A stretch of 64,000 nucleotides of DNA, from contig NZ_NEGZ01000012.1 of the NCBI RefSeq assembly GCF_002127585.1, positions 10,157-74,156 of the forward strand, written 5' to 3'. Under the pieces are notes generated by a model. It was given only the letters and a program-made list of their open reading frames with translations, searched no databases and was not told the DNA's origin. Each line of letters opens with the position of its first letter. Positions within the stretch are counted from its first letter, which is position 1. Positions 48,839 to 57,467 of the stretch are shown one piece after another. Source of the stretch: Janthinobacterium sp. GW458P. Its GTDB lineage: Bacteria; Pseudomonadota; Gammaproteobacteria; Burkholderiales; Burkholderiaceae_D. A program made the position numbers and the translations under genes.

Positions 48839-50524
48839 TCAATGTGCGCTGGCGCCTGCCGCGCCGATGCCCGTCTCCGAACGCATTTGCTGCGCTTCGT
48901 AGCCGGCGCGGTCGATGCGCGCGCGCGGGCTCCTGTCGAGCACCGAGAACAGCCAGATGCCGACGAAGCCCGCCGTCATCGAGAACAGCGCCGGCGAGGC
49001 GTACGGGAACAGCGCTTCGCCATGACCGAGCACGTCAACCCACACGGACTTCGACACCACCGTCAGCGCAACGGCCGTGATCAAACCGAGGAAGCCGCCG
49101 ATGGTGGCGCCCCGCGTGGTGCAGTCTTTCCACAGCACCGACATGAACAGCACGGGGAAGTTGGCCGAGGCGGCAATGGCGAAGGCCAGCGACACCATGA
49201 AGGCGATGTTCTGCTTTTCAAAAGCGATGCCCAGCACCACGGCGATGATGCCCAGCACGATCGTCGTCACGCGCGACACTTTCAGTTCGCTGGCGCCCGT
49301 GGCCTTGCCCTTCTTGATGACGGTGGCGTACAGGTCGTGCGACACGGCCGACGCGCCCGACAGGGTCAGACCGGCCACGACGGCCAGGATGGTGGCAAAC
49401 GCGACCGCAGACATGAAGCCGAGGAAGACGTTGCCGCCCACGGCCTTGGCCAGGTGCACGGCCGCCATGTTGTTACCGCCCAGCAATTTACCGGCTGCAT
49501 CCTTGAACTCGGGATTGGTGCTCACCAGCACGATGGCGCCAAAGCCGATGATAAAGGTCAGAATGTAGAAATAGGCGATCCAGGTGGTGGCCCAGAACAC
49601 GGACTTGCGCGCTTCCTTGGCGCTTGGCACCGTGAAGAAACGCATGAGGATGTGCGGCAAGCCGGCCGTGCCGAACATCAGCGCCATGCCGAACGAGATG
49701 GCCGAGATCGGGTCCTTGATGAAGGAACCGGGGCCCATGATGGCTTCCTTGGTGGCGTGTACGTCCACGGATTTGGCGAACAGCGCTTCCGGGCTGAAGT
49801 TGAACTGCGCCAGCACGGCCACGGCCATGAAGGTGGCGCCGCCCAGCAGCATCACGGCCTTGATGATCTGCACCCAGGTGGTGGCCGTCATGCCGCCGAA
49901 CAGCACGTAGATCATCATCAGGGTACCGACCAGCACGACGGCGATCCAGTATTCGAGGCCGAACAGCAGCTTGATCAGCTGGCCCGCGCCCACCATCTGC
50001 GCGATCAGGTAGAAGGCCACGACGACGAGGGTGCCGGAGGCCGAAAAAATGCGGATCGGCGCCTGCTTGAAGCGGTAGGCGGCCACGTCGGCAAAAGTGT
50101 AGCGGCCCAGGTTGCGCAGGCGCTCGGCCATCAAAAAGGTGATGACGGGCCAGCCGACGAGAAAGCCGATGGCGTAGATCAGGCCGTCATAGCCGTTCAA
50201 GAAGACGGCGGCGGAAATGCCGAGAAACGATGCGGCCGACATATAGTCGCCGGCGATGGCCAGGCCGTTCTGGAAGCCCGTGATGCCGCCGCCGGCCGTA
50301 TAGAAATCGGACGCCGACTTGGTCTTCTTGGCCGCCCACTTGGTGACGAACAGGGTAAAGATGACGAAGACGGCGAACATGATGATGGCCGTCCAGTTGG
50401 TGGGCTGCTTGACTGCCTGGCCCAGGTCGGCGCCGGCCGCCAGCGCGCTGTTGCTGGCGGCCGCCAGCAAGGCCAGGGCTGCCAGGCAGGGAAGCTTGCG
50501 TTGCGTCAAAGGGGCGCCGTTCAT
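48839..50524 (-). CDS. actP: cation/acetate symporter ActP
   Basis: 561 residues, a sodium:solute symporter (SSS family). It has an N-terminal signal-like segment, then about 13 membrane helices with [29 protein letters not shown] and [22 protein letters not shown], characteristic of ActP. It takes up acetate and other short monocarboxylates with a cation. The start overlaps the yjcH stop by four bases (ATGA). In enterics the pair lies with acs; no acs gene is in this window. Confidence 0.94.
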   Translation of the reverse strand: MNGAPLTQRKLPCLAALALLAAASNSALAAGADLGQAVKQPTNWTAIIMFAVFVIFTLFVTKWAAKKTKSASDFYTAGGGITGFQNGLAIAGDYMSAASFLGISAAVFLNGYDGLIYAIGFLVGWPVITFLMAERLRNLGRYTFADVAAYRFKQAPIRIFSASGTLVVVAFYLIAQMVGAGQLIKLLFGLEYWIAVVLVGTLMMIYVLFGGMTATTWVQIIKAVMLLGGATFMAVAVLAQFNFSPEALFAKSVDVHATKEAIMGPGSFIKDPISAISFGMALMFGTAGLPHILMRFFTVPSAKEARKSVFWATTWIAYFYILTFIIGFGAIVLVSTNPEFKDAAGKLLGGNNMAAVHLAKAVGGNVFLGFMSAVAFATILAVVAGLTLSGASAVSHDLYATVIKKGKATGASELKVSRVTTIVLGIIAVVLGIAFEKQNIAFMVSLAFAIAASANFPVLFMSVLWKDCTTRGATIGGFLGLITAVALTVVSKSVWVDVLGHGEALFPYASPALFSMTAGFVGIWLFSVLDRSPRARIDRAGYEAQQMRSETGIGAAGASAH

Positions 50525-50829
50525 GCCTGCACCCGCGCTTGAATGGCTTGCGTCAGGTCGTCGAACTGCTTGTTGGCGCGGCGCACGTAGATGCCGGTGA
50601 TCACCACGGTAAACACGATGACGAACAGGCCGATCGGCATGCCCCAGGTCATCACGCCCGCGCCGGTTTTGGCGGCAAGAAATTCCTTGTCGAACGCGAT
50701 CAGCAGGATATAGCCGTAGTACACCAGCATCATCAGGCCCGTCAGGGCCCAGCCGAAGCGCGAGCGCACCCTGACCAGTCGATGATAATTGGGGTCGCTC
50801 TTGAGTTTTTGTACCAGATCGTCATGCAT
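50521..50829 (-). CDS. yjcH: DUF485 membrane protein YjcH
   Basis: 102 residues; GGAGG seven bases before the ATG at 50829. It begins with a cytoplasmic helix ([25 protein letters not shown]) and has two membrane helices (about 28-48 and 62-85), typical of DUF485. It is almost always encoded just before actP and overlaps it here, so it is presumed to be an accessory protein of the acetate symporter; no direct activity is known. Confidence 0.92.
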   Translation of the reverse strand: MHDDLVQKLKSDPNYHRLVRVRSRFGWALTGLMMLVYYGYILLIAFDKEFLAAKTGAGVMTWGMPIGLFVIVFTVVITGIYVRRANKQFDDLTQAIQARVQA

Positions 50830-50960
50830 GGTGTTGCCTCCGTTATGTAAAAACCTGCTCTTTTCTTTTCGAGCTTGCTTTCACAATACGGGGCCAGCCT
50901 TACCCGCCCCTTACGGCGCGTTTTTTTTCTCGCCAGGGCAACACATGGCTTTCAGCAACA

Positions 50961-52148
50961 TCAGTTCAGCGCGGAGGCGGGGCCGAAGAATTCATAATGG
51001 GTCTGCGCTTCCGGCACGCCCAGTTCGCGCAGATAGCCTTTCATGGCGCGCATGAACGGCTGCGGTCCGAGGAAATACGCATCGACATCGCGCGATTCGG
51101 GCAGCCAGCTGCCCAGGCTGTCCTTGTCGAGCAGGCCGACGGCGTCCGGCGCGGCGGCGTCCGGCGCGCCGGCGTGTTCCGCGTAGCAGTAGTAACGCTT
51201 GAGCTGCGGATGCTGCGCCGCCAGCGCGTCAATGTGCGCGCGGAACGCATGCACGCCATGGTGGCGCGCCGCGTGGATGAAATGCACGGGGCGCTTGCCG
51301 CGCAGGGCCGCCGTCAGCATGGCCAGGGTCGGCGTGATGCCCACGCCGCCGCTGATCAGCACCAGCGGCTTGTCGCCGTCCTGCAGCACGAAGTCGCCCG
51401 ACGGCGGCGTCAGCTGTACGGTGTCACCCGCCTGCACCTGGTCATGGAAGAAATTGGACACCTTGCCGCCCTGCTCGCGCTTGATGCTGATGCGGTAAGT
51501 CTGGCCATTGCTGGCGGCGGACAGCGAATACTGGCGTCGCATGGGCACGCCGTCGACGGTGGCCACCACGCCGATATATTGACCTGGCGCAAAGTCGAGC
51601 ACGGGCTGGCCATCGGCGGGCGCCAGCAGGAAGGACGTGATCTCGGCGCTTTCCACCGTCTTGCTGCGCACTACAAAGTCGCGCGCGCCGCTCCAGCCGC
51701 CCGGCGCGGCCGCTTGCGCCTTGTAGATGCGCCCTTCCTCGCCGGCCAGGATGCCGGCCAGCTGGCCGTAGGCCGCGCCCCAGGCGTCGATGACGGCGTC
51801 GCTGGCCACCTCTTCGCCCAGCACTTCGCGGATGGCCCGCAGCAGGCTGGCGCCCACCAGCGGATAGTGTTCGGCGCGGATCTGCAGCGCCACGTGCTTG
51901 TTGACGATGGTCGAGACCAGCTCGCCCAGCGCTTCCAGCTGGTCGATATGTTTGGCGTACATCAACACGCCATTGGCCAGCGCCCGCTGCTGGTCGCCGC
52001 TGTGCTGGTGCGCCTGATTAAAGTACGGCAACACTTCAGGATGGTCGCGGAACAGGTTCTTGTAGAAATGGCGGGTCAGCGCTTCGCCGCCCCGCTCGAG
52101 GATGGGGACGGTGGCCGTGACGATGGCGCGTTGTTCTGGGGTCAGCAT
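50961..52148 (-). CDS. hmp: flavohaemoprotein nitric-oxide dioxygenase
   Basis: 395 residues, full length. A globin domain (1-140) with the proximal histidine near residue 85 (LMYAKHIDQLEALG) is joined to an FAD domain (about 150-255, MRRQYSLSAASNGQTYRISIKRE) and an NAD domain (about 265-395, VLISGGVGITPTLAML). Hmp oxidises NO to nitrate with oxygen and NADH. It is 54 bp downstream of the hemerythrin gene on the same strand, so both may be driven by the promoter at 52641 under NsrR control. Confidence 0.96.
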   Translation of the reverse strand: MLTPEQRAIVTATVPILERGGEALTRHFYKNLFRDHPEVLPYFNQAHQHSGDQQRALANGVLMYAKHIDQLEALGELVSTIVNKHVALQIRAEHYPLVGASLLRAIREVLGEEVASDAVIDAWGAAYGQLAGILAGEEGRIYKAQAAAPGGWSGARDFVVRSKTVESAEITSFLLAPADGQPVLDFAPGQYIGVVATVDGVPMRRQYSLSAASNGQTYRISIKREQGGKVSNFFHDQVQAGDTVQLTPPSGDFVLQDGDKPLVLISGGVGITPTLAMLTAALRGKRPVHFIHAARHHGVHAFRAHIDALAAQHPQLKRYYCYAEHAGAPDAAAPDAVGLLDKDSLGSWLPESRDVDAYFLGPQPFMRAMKGYLRELGVPEAQTHYEFFGPASALN

Positions 52149-52202
52149 GTGGCATTCCTGTCTGAATTTGATGTAAGAAAAAGGTTGGGAAGTGCGGGCA
52201 GC

Positions 52203-52613
52203 CTAGAGCGCTTCCATGGCCGGATACAGTTCGTGATCCTCGCGCCGCATGCGCTGGTACAGCGCGTGCAGCACGGTGTTGGCTTCGCTGCGGAAGGCGT
52301 CGGGTTCGGCTTCCAGGCGCACCGGGGTGTTCCAGCGGCCGGCGAAGTCCAGGTAGGCGCCGGCGATGCCGTCCATCTCGCTTTCATACCGGCGTCCCAG
52401 GCTGGCCACCGTGGCCACGCCGCAGGCCTGCGCTGCCGGGTACAGGTAGCGCTGCTCGACGGCCAGGTGCAGCTTGATCAAGCCGCTCATGGCAACGATC
52501 TGTTCGGCGATGGCCGCCGCCTGCGGCGCGACGCCGGCGCGCGCCAGCTGGCGCAAGTCATCGATGGCGGCCAGGATGGCCAGGTGCTGCTGCTTGAATT
52601 TGTCGATATTCAT
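52203..52613 (-). CDS. hemerythrin-domain protein
   Basis: 136 residues, a four-helix bundle with iron-ligand positions H10 and H53 (FKQQHLAIL, LIKLHLAVEQRYLYP), E57 and C-terminal H128 region (REDHELYP). Hemerythrin-like proteins with RIC/YtfE relatives handle NO damage and iron release. The NsrR-like box and promoter lie just upstream, and hmp follows by 54 bp, so it is likely part of the nitrosative-stress response. The exact chemistry is not known for this small subgroup. Confidence 0.85.
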   Translation of the reverse strand: MNIDKFKQQHLAILAAIDDLRQLARAGVAPQAAAIAEQIVAMSGLIKLHLAVEQRYLYPAAQACGVATVASLGRRYESEMDGIAGAYLDFAGRWNTPVRLEAEPDAFRSEANTVLHALYQRMRREDHELYPAMEAL

Positions 52614-52640
52614 GGCGTTCTTCTCTGATGGAGTGGCTGC

Positions 52641-52669
52641 AGTGTAGCGGAATTCGCTTAAACATGCAA
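52641..52669 (-). promoter_or_regulatory. sigma-70 promoter of the hemerythrin-hmp unit
   Basis: On the minus strand, TTGCAT (52669-52664) and TACACT (52646-52641) are spaced by exactly 17 bp and lie 28-56 bp before the hemerythrin ATG at 52613. The -35 box falls inside the candidate NsrR operator. Confidence 0.65.
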
Positions 52670-52683
52670 ACTACATACATCTT
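52661..52683. promoter_or_regulatory. candidate NsrR operator
   Basis: The 23-bp site AACATGCAAAC-T-ACATACATCTT has 11-1-11 geometry. Its right half matches the NsrR half-site AAATRCATCTT at 10 of 11 positions; the left half is weaker (about 7 of 11). It overlaps the -35 box of the hemerythrin promoter, so NsrR binding would block RNA polymerase. An nsrR gene is 4 kb away. Confidence 0.6.
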
Positions 52684-52858
52684 TAATCCGTGAAGTTGCC
52701 TACAGGAATGTTGATTGAGCTAGGCCATTATGTGCGTCAGAGAACATAAACAAATGGCCATGCCTGCCTATAATTTCCTATCGACAGACCGGACCTGGCC
52801 ACCTGCGCATGCGGCGCAAGGCAGACCGCCCGGCGCCACCACCCCGTCAAGGATGAAC

Positions 52859-53752
52859 ATGAAAAACAACAAGAACGACAAGAACGGCATGGGCCAGACG
52901 CAACAGCTGGCCGCCATCATCGGCCAGCACCACGAGCAATTGCTGGAAGGCTGGATGGCGGACCTGATTTCCCGCCTGGTGCGGCGCGACAAGATCGCGG
53001 AAAACGAGCTGCGCCAGCAGGCCGCGCAATTCTTGCCCCTGCTGGCGCGCGCGCTGGAAAGCGGCGACGCCTTCGATATCGAAGGAAACGCCTGGGACGA
53101 TACGCGCCAGCTGCTCAGCGAAATGTCGCAGTCGCGCGTGCGCCAGGGCTATTCGCCGATCGACACGGCCAGCTTCGTCTTTGCGCTCAAGGAGCCGCTG
53201 TTCGCCTATCTGCGCAAGGAAATCACGGCGCAGCCCGAGCAGCTGGGCGACGCCATCGTCGCCACCAGCAAGCTGTTCGACGAACTGGGACTGCTCACCA
53301 TCGCCATCTACCAGAAGGCGCGCGAGCAGGTGATCCTGCGCCAGCAGCAGGAGTTGCTGGAACTGTCCACGCCCGTGGTGCAGCTGTGGCAAAACGTGCT
53401 GGCCCTGCCCCTGATCGGCACCCTCGACAGCGCCCGCACGCAGGTGGTGATGGAAAGCCTGCTGCAAAAGATCGTCGACACGGGCGCCCTGATCGCCATC
53501 ATCGACATCACGGGCGTGCCCACCGTCGACACGCTGGTGGCGCAGCACCTGCTGAAAACCATCGCCGCGGCGCGCCTGATGGGCGCCGACTGCATCATCA
53601 GCGGCATCCGCCCGCAGATCGCGCAAACCATCGTGCACCTGGGCGTGAACCTGGAGGACGTGATCACCAAGGCCACGCTGGCCGACGCCTTCGTCGTGGC
53701 CCTGAAACGCACGGGTTCCACCATCACCTACCAGCAGCAGCAGCAGCACTGA
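52859..53752 (+). CDS. rsbR: stressosome sensor-scaffold protein RsbR
   Basis: 297 residues; AAGGA five bases before the ATG at 52859 supports this start rather than the upstream ATGs. The N-terminal domain (20-165) is helical with a globin-like layout and no haem-binding certainty. The C-terminal STAS domain (170-285) carries T225 (VPTVDTLVAQH) and T257 (RPQIAQTIVHLG), which align with the two phosphorylated threonines of Bacillus RsbRA. RsbR and RsbS build the stressosome and RsbT phosphorylates them. The tail is a run of glutamines. First gene of a six-gene operon. Confidence 0.93.
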   Translation: MKNNKNDKNGMGQTQQLAAIIGQHHEQLLEGWMADLISRLVRRDKIAENELRQQAAQFLPLLARALESGDAFDIEGNAWDDTRQLLSEMSQSRVRQGYSPIDTASFVFALKEPLFAYLRKEITAQPEQLGDAIVATSKLFDELGLLTIAIYQKAREQVILRQQQELLELSTPVVQLWQNVLALPLIGTLDSARTQVVMESLLQKIVDTGALIAIIDITGVPTVDTLVAQHLLKTIAAARLMGADCIISGIRPQIAQTIVHLGVNLEDVITKATLADAFVVALKRTGSTITYQQQQQH

Positions 53753-53759
53753 GGCGCCT

Positions 53760-54122
53760 ATGGAAAGAATCCCCATTTTACGCATGGGCCGGCTGTTGCT
53801 GGTGACGATACAGGTGGACATGCATGACCGCCTGGCGATGACCCTGCAGGACGACCTGACCACGCGCATCGTCAAGGACCGCGCCACGGGCGTGCTGATC
53901 GACATTTCCGCGCTCGACATCGTCGACTCCTTTATCGGCCGCATGATCAGCAACACGGCGGCCATGGCGAAAATCCTCGACGCGCACACGGTGGTGGTCG
54001 GCATGCAGCCCGCCGTCGCCATCACCCTGGTGGAGCTGGGGCTGACCCTGGACGGCGTGAGCACGGCGCTGAATGTGGAACAGGGCATCAAGCTGCTGGA
54101 ACGGGGCAGCCTGTGGGATTAA
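53760..54122 (+). CDS. rsbS: stressosome STAS protein RsbS
   Basis: 120 residues, a single STAS domain. The phosphorylation site S57 is in DISALDIVDSFIGRMI, matching S59 of Bacillus RsbS. A following VVGMQPAVAITLVELG segment is typical of RsbS. It is the core scaffold protein that holds RsbT in the unstimulated state. It follows rsbR by 7 bp and overlaps rsbT by 10 bp. Confidence 0.95.
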   Translation: MERIPILRMGRLLLVTIQVDMHDRLAMTLQDDLTTRIVKDRATGVLIDISALDIVDSFIGRMISNTAAMAKILDAHTVVVGMQPAVAITLVELGLTLDGVSTALNVEQGIKLLERGSLWD

Positions 54123-54559
54123 GTCCCGCCTGGCAGCCGTCCAGCGCCACGGCACGGGAAGGGGCGCAGGTGCTGCCCCTGCTCAGCGATGAAGACGTCG
54201 TGCGCCTGCGCCGGCAGGTGCGCGACAGCATGGTCGCCATGGGTTTTGGCCTGATCGAACAGACCAAGATCATCACGGCGGCCAGCGAACTGGCGCGCAA
54301 CACCCTGCGCTACGGCGGCGGCGGCGAGGCGCGCATCGTGCGCGTGCATGAAGGCGTGCGCCAGGGGCTGGAGCTGAGTTTTGTCGATACGGGCCCCGGC
54401 ATCGACGATATTTCCCTGGCCCTGTCCGATGGCTACACCAGCGGCGGCGGGCTGGGACTGGGGCTGGGCGGCGCCAAGCGCCTGGCCGACGCCTTTCACA
54501 TCGACACGGCACCCGGCTCGGGCACCACCGTCACCATCGCGAAATGGAAGCTGTTTTGA
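54113..54559 (+). CDS. rsbT: stressosome kinase RsbT
   Basis: 148 residues from a GTG that overlaps the rsbS stop. A GHKL ATP-binding domain has the N box (ITAASELARNTLRYGGGG), G1 (DTGPGIDD) and G2 (SGGGLGLGLGGAKRLAD) intact. RsbT phosphorylates RsbR and RsbS, is released on stress, and in Bacillus then activates the phosphatase RsbU. Here no RsbU or sigma-B gene follows; the released RsbT probably acts on the next proteins in the operon. Confidence 0.93.
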   Translation: MGLSPAWQPSSATAREGAQVLPLLSDEDVVRLRRQVRDSMVAMGFGLIEQTKIITAASELARNTLRYGGGGEARIVRVHEGVRQGLELSFVDTGPGIDDISLALSDGYTSGGGLGLGLGGAKRLADAFHIDTAPGSGTTVTIAKWKLF

Positions 54560-55641
54560 ACCACCTGGAACCACCGCCTGACATCCTCAGGCAAAGAAGC
54601 TTCCCCATCGGCGAACCGAGCGAAATCGCCGCGGCGCGCCGTGCCGGCAACGAGCTGGCGCGCCGCATCGGCTTCGACGACGTGCGCGCGGGCCAGCTGG
54701 CCATCCTCATCAGCGAGGCGGCCACCAACATCGTCAAGCATGCGCGGCGCGGCGAAATCCTGCTGCGCAAGGTGCTGCGCGGCGGCACCAGCGGCGTCGA
54801 GGTGCTGGCCATCGACAGCGGCCCCGGCATCGGCAACGTGCGCCAGCACATGCAGGACGGCCATTCCACCACAGGCACGTATGGCGTGGGCCTGGGCGCG
54901 ATGCGGCGCCTGAGCCAGGAATTCGACCTGTACACGGCGCCCGGCAAGGGCACCTTGCTGATGATGGTGGTGTGGGGACCGCACGCCAGCAGCGCCATTC
55001 CCCCCAGCCCGAACTGGCAGATCGGCGCCGTCTGCCTGCCGCTGGCGTCGGAACAGGTCTGCGGCGACGCCTGGAACGTCGTCTGCGAAGGCCATGAACT
55101 GAGCCTGATGGTGGCCGACGGCCTGGGCCACGGCCCGCTGGCGGCCAGGGCGTCGGAAACGGCCAGCGCCCTGCTCGAAAACAGCACGCCCGGCCTGCCG
55201 CCCCTGCCCGCGCCCTTCATCGAGCTGGCGCACGGCGCCCTGCGGGCCACGCGCGGCGCGGCCTTGGCCGTGGCGCACATCGACAGCGCGCGCCGCGAAC
55301 TGCGCTACTGCGGCGTGGGCAACATCGCCGCCTGCGCCTTCGACGCCCACCAGCGCCGGCACCTGCTGTCGCATAACGGCATCGTCGGCAGCAATCTGCG
55401 CAAGCTGCAGGAATTCCGCCACCCGTGGCAGCCGGGCACGACCCTGATCATGCATTCGGACGGCCTGCACACGCGCTGGGACCTGGAACAGTATCCGGGC
55501 CTGGCGCAATGCCACCCCAGCCTGGTCGCCGCCGCGCTGTACCGCGATTTCGCTCGCGGGCGCGACGACGTCACGGTGGTGGTGCTGCGCGAGCACGAGG
55601 AGCACCGGCATGCCGGTGCGGAAAGGAACGACACGCCATGA
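54544..55641 (+). CDS. RsbX-like protein: ATP-binding domain fused to SpoIIE/PP2C phosphatase
   Basis: 365 residues; the start overlaps the rsbT stop by 16 bases. An N-terminal RsbT/RsbW-like ATPase (20-140; [32 protein letters not shown]) is followed by a PP2C-type phosphatase (165-355) with the metal-binding motifs [13 protein letters not shown] and [12 protein letters not shown]. Bacillus RsbX has only the phosphatase and resets RsbR and RsbS. The added ATPase suggests a kinase-phosphatase fusion. It overlaps the next gene by four bases. Confidence 0.9.
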   Translation: MEAVLNHLEPPPDILRQRSFPIGEPSEIAAARRAGNELARRIGFDDVRAGQLAILISEAATNIVKHARRGEILLRKVLRGGTSGVEVLAIDSGPGIGNVRQHMQDGHSTTGTYGVGLGAMRRLSQEFDLYTAPGKGTLLMMVVWGPHASSAIPPSPNWQIGAVCLPLASEQVCGDAWNVVCEGHELSLMVADGLGHGPLAARASETASALLENSTPGLPPLPAPFIELAHGALRATRGAALAVAHIDSARRELRYCGVGNIAACAFDAHQRRHLLSHNGIVGSNLRKLQEFRHPWQPGTTLIMHSDGLHTRWDLEQYPGLAQCHPSLVAAALYRDFARGRDDVTVVVLREHEEHRHAGAERNDTP

Positions 55642-57467
55642 CACAACGCATATTGACCGCCAATATCGCCAGCGAACTCGATGTCGTCGGCGCCCGCCAG
55701 CGCGCGCGGCAGATCGCCGGCCTGTGCGGCTTCGGCGTGCAGGACCAGGTACGCATCGCCACGGCCGTATCGGAACTGGCGCGCAACGTCTACAACTACG
55801 CGGGCAGCGGCAAGATCCACTTCGCCATCGACGGGCAGACGGCGCCGCAGGTGTTCACCATCCGCATCGAGGACCAGGGGCCGGGCATCGCCGCGCCGCA
55901 GTTGCAGCACATCCTGGCCGGCAGCTACCGCTCGCCCACGGGCATGGGCCTGGGCATCCTCGGCGCACAGCGCCTGATGGACCGCTTCCACATCGACAGC
56001 GCGCCGGGCGCAGGCACGCAGATCACCTTGCAAAAGCTGTTCCCCCGCGACGCGCCCCTGCTCGACGGCCAGAGCATCGGCGCGCTGGGCGGCAGCCTGC
56101 AGGCGCTGCCGCCGGACATCACGCTGGCCGAAGTGCAGCAGCAGAACCGCGAGCTGCTGGCCACCCTGGCCGAACTGAAGACGCGCCAGGACGATTTGCT
56201 GCAGCTGACGCGCGAACTGGAAGACACCAACCGGGGCGTGGTGGCGCTGTACGCGGAACTGGACGAAAAGGCCGACCACCTGCGCCGCGCCGACCAGATG
56301 AAATCGCGCTTCCTGTCGAACATGAGCCATGAATTCCGCACGCCGCTCAGCTCCATCCGCGCCCTGTCCAAGCTGCTGCTCGACCGGGTGGACGGCGAAC
56401 TGTCCGAGGAACAGGAAAAGCAGGTGCTGTTCATCCTGCAGGGCGCCGTCAGCCTGAGCGACCTGGTCAACGACTTGCTGGACCTGGCCAAGATCGAGGC
56501 GGGCAAGGTCGACGTGCACGCCAACAGCTTCCAGGTGGCCGACCTGTTCAGCGCCCTGCGGGGCATGCTGCGCCCGCTGCTGGTATCCGAGTCGCTCGCC
56601 CTCACCTTCATCGCCCCCGATCCGGCCCTGCAGATCCATACGGACGAAGGCAAGCTGTCGCAAATCCTGCGCAACTTCATCTCCAACGCCCTCAAGTTCA
56701 CCGAGGCCGGCGCCATCATCGTCAGCGCCACGCCCCTGCCGGAACAGGATGCGATCCGCTTTTCCGTCTCCGACACGGGGCTGGGCATCGGCGCCGAGGA
56801 CGTGCAGCTGATCTTCGAGGAATTCAGCCAGGTGGAAAACCACATGCAGCGCAAGGTCAAGGGCACGGGCCTGGGCCTGCCCCTGTGCCGCAACCTGGCG
56901 GCCCTGCTCAACGGCACGGTGGCCGTGGAAAGCACGCCGGGCAAGGGATCGCTGTTTTCCGTGGTCCTGCCGACGCACTACCAGGCGCCCGAGGGCAGCC
57001 TGCCGCCCAGCGCGCCGGCCAACGACAACGGCAACGACCAGCGCATTCCCGTGCTGGTGGTGGAAGACAACCCGCCCGTGCGCCTGCTGTATGAAAAATT
57101 CCTGGCCGCCAGCGAGTTTCGCGTGGTGGCCGCGCGCAGCGTGCGCGAGGCGCAGGAGCGCTGGGAGCAGCAACGGCCGGCCGCCGTCATCCTCGACATC
57201 CTGCTGCACGGCGAAAATGCATGGCACTGGCTGGCCGAACTGAAAAACGACCCGCAGCGGCGCCAGGTGCCCGTCATCATCGCCACCGAAATCGACGACA
57301 AGCGCAAGGGCCTGGCGCTGGGCGCGGACGCGTATTACGTCAAGCCCCTGCTGCGCCAGCAGCTGCTGTCGACCCTGCGCGCCCTGCTGGGCCACACAAA
57401 CAACCGGCAAGCGCCGGACACGCCGCAAGGCACAACCAACTGGGATAATGCGCATGCTACCGGATAA
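55638..57467 (+). CDS. hybrid histidine kinase with N-terminal RsbT-like ATPase
   Basis: 609 residues from the ATG at 55638 (overlapping ATGA). Layout: RsbT-like ATPase (10-135; [34 protein letters not shown]), a coiled coil (163-220), HisKA with H231 ([14 protein letters not shown]), HATPase_c (about 340-445; [17 protein letters not shown]) and a receiver with D520 ([10 protein letters not shown]) and K569. Two ATP-binding modules in one chain are unusual. It may take input from the stressosome through its first domain and send phosphate out through its receiver. The next gene overlaps by 20 bp. Confidence 0.9.
   Translation: MTQRILTANIASELDVVGARQRARQIAGLCGFGVQDQVRIATAVSELARNVYNYAGSGKIHFAIDGQTAPQVFTIRIEDQGPGIAAPQLQHILAGSYRSPTGMGLGILGAQRLMDRFHIDSAPGAGTQITLQKLFPRDAPLLDGQSIGALGGSLQALPPDITLAEVQQQNRELLATLAELKTRQDDLLQLTRELEDTNRGVVALYAELDEKADHLRRADQMKSRFLSNMSHEFRTPLSSIRALSKLLLDRVDGELSEEQEKQVLFILQGAVSLSDLVNDLLDLAKIEAGKVDVHANSFQVADLFSALRGMLRPLLVSESLALTFIAPDPALQIHTDEGKLSQILRNFISNALKFTEAGAIIVSATPLPEQDAIRFSVSDTGLGIGAEDVQLIFEEFSQVENHMQRKVKGTGLGLPLCRNLAALLNGTVAVESTPGKGSLFSVVLPTHYQAPEGSLPPSAPANDNGNDQRIPVLVVEDNPPVRLLYEKFLAASEFRVVAARSVREAQERWEQQRPAAVILDILLHGENAWHWLAELKNDPQRRQVPVIIATEIDDKRKGLALGADAYYVKPLLRQQLLSTLRALLGHTNNRQAPDTPQGTTNWDNAHATG

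Noticed and set aside
48842-50542. A 566-codon + strand frame opposite actP
   Set aside because: It is antisense to an unmistakable transporter and is rich in His, Gln, Arg and Gly.
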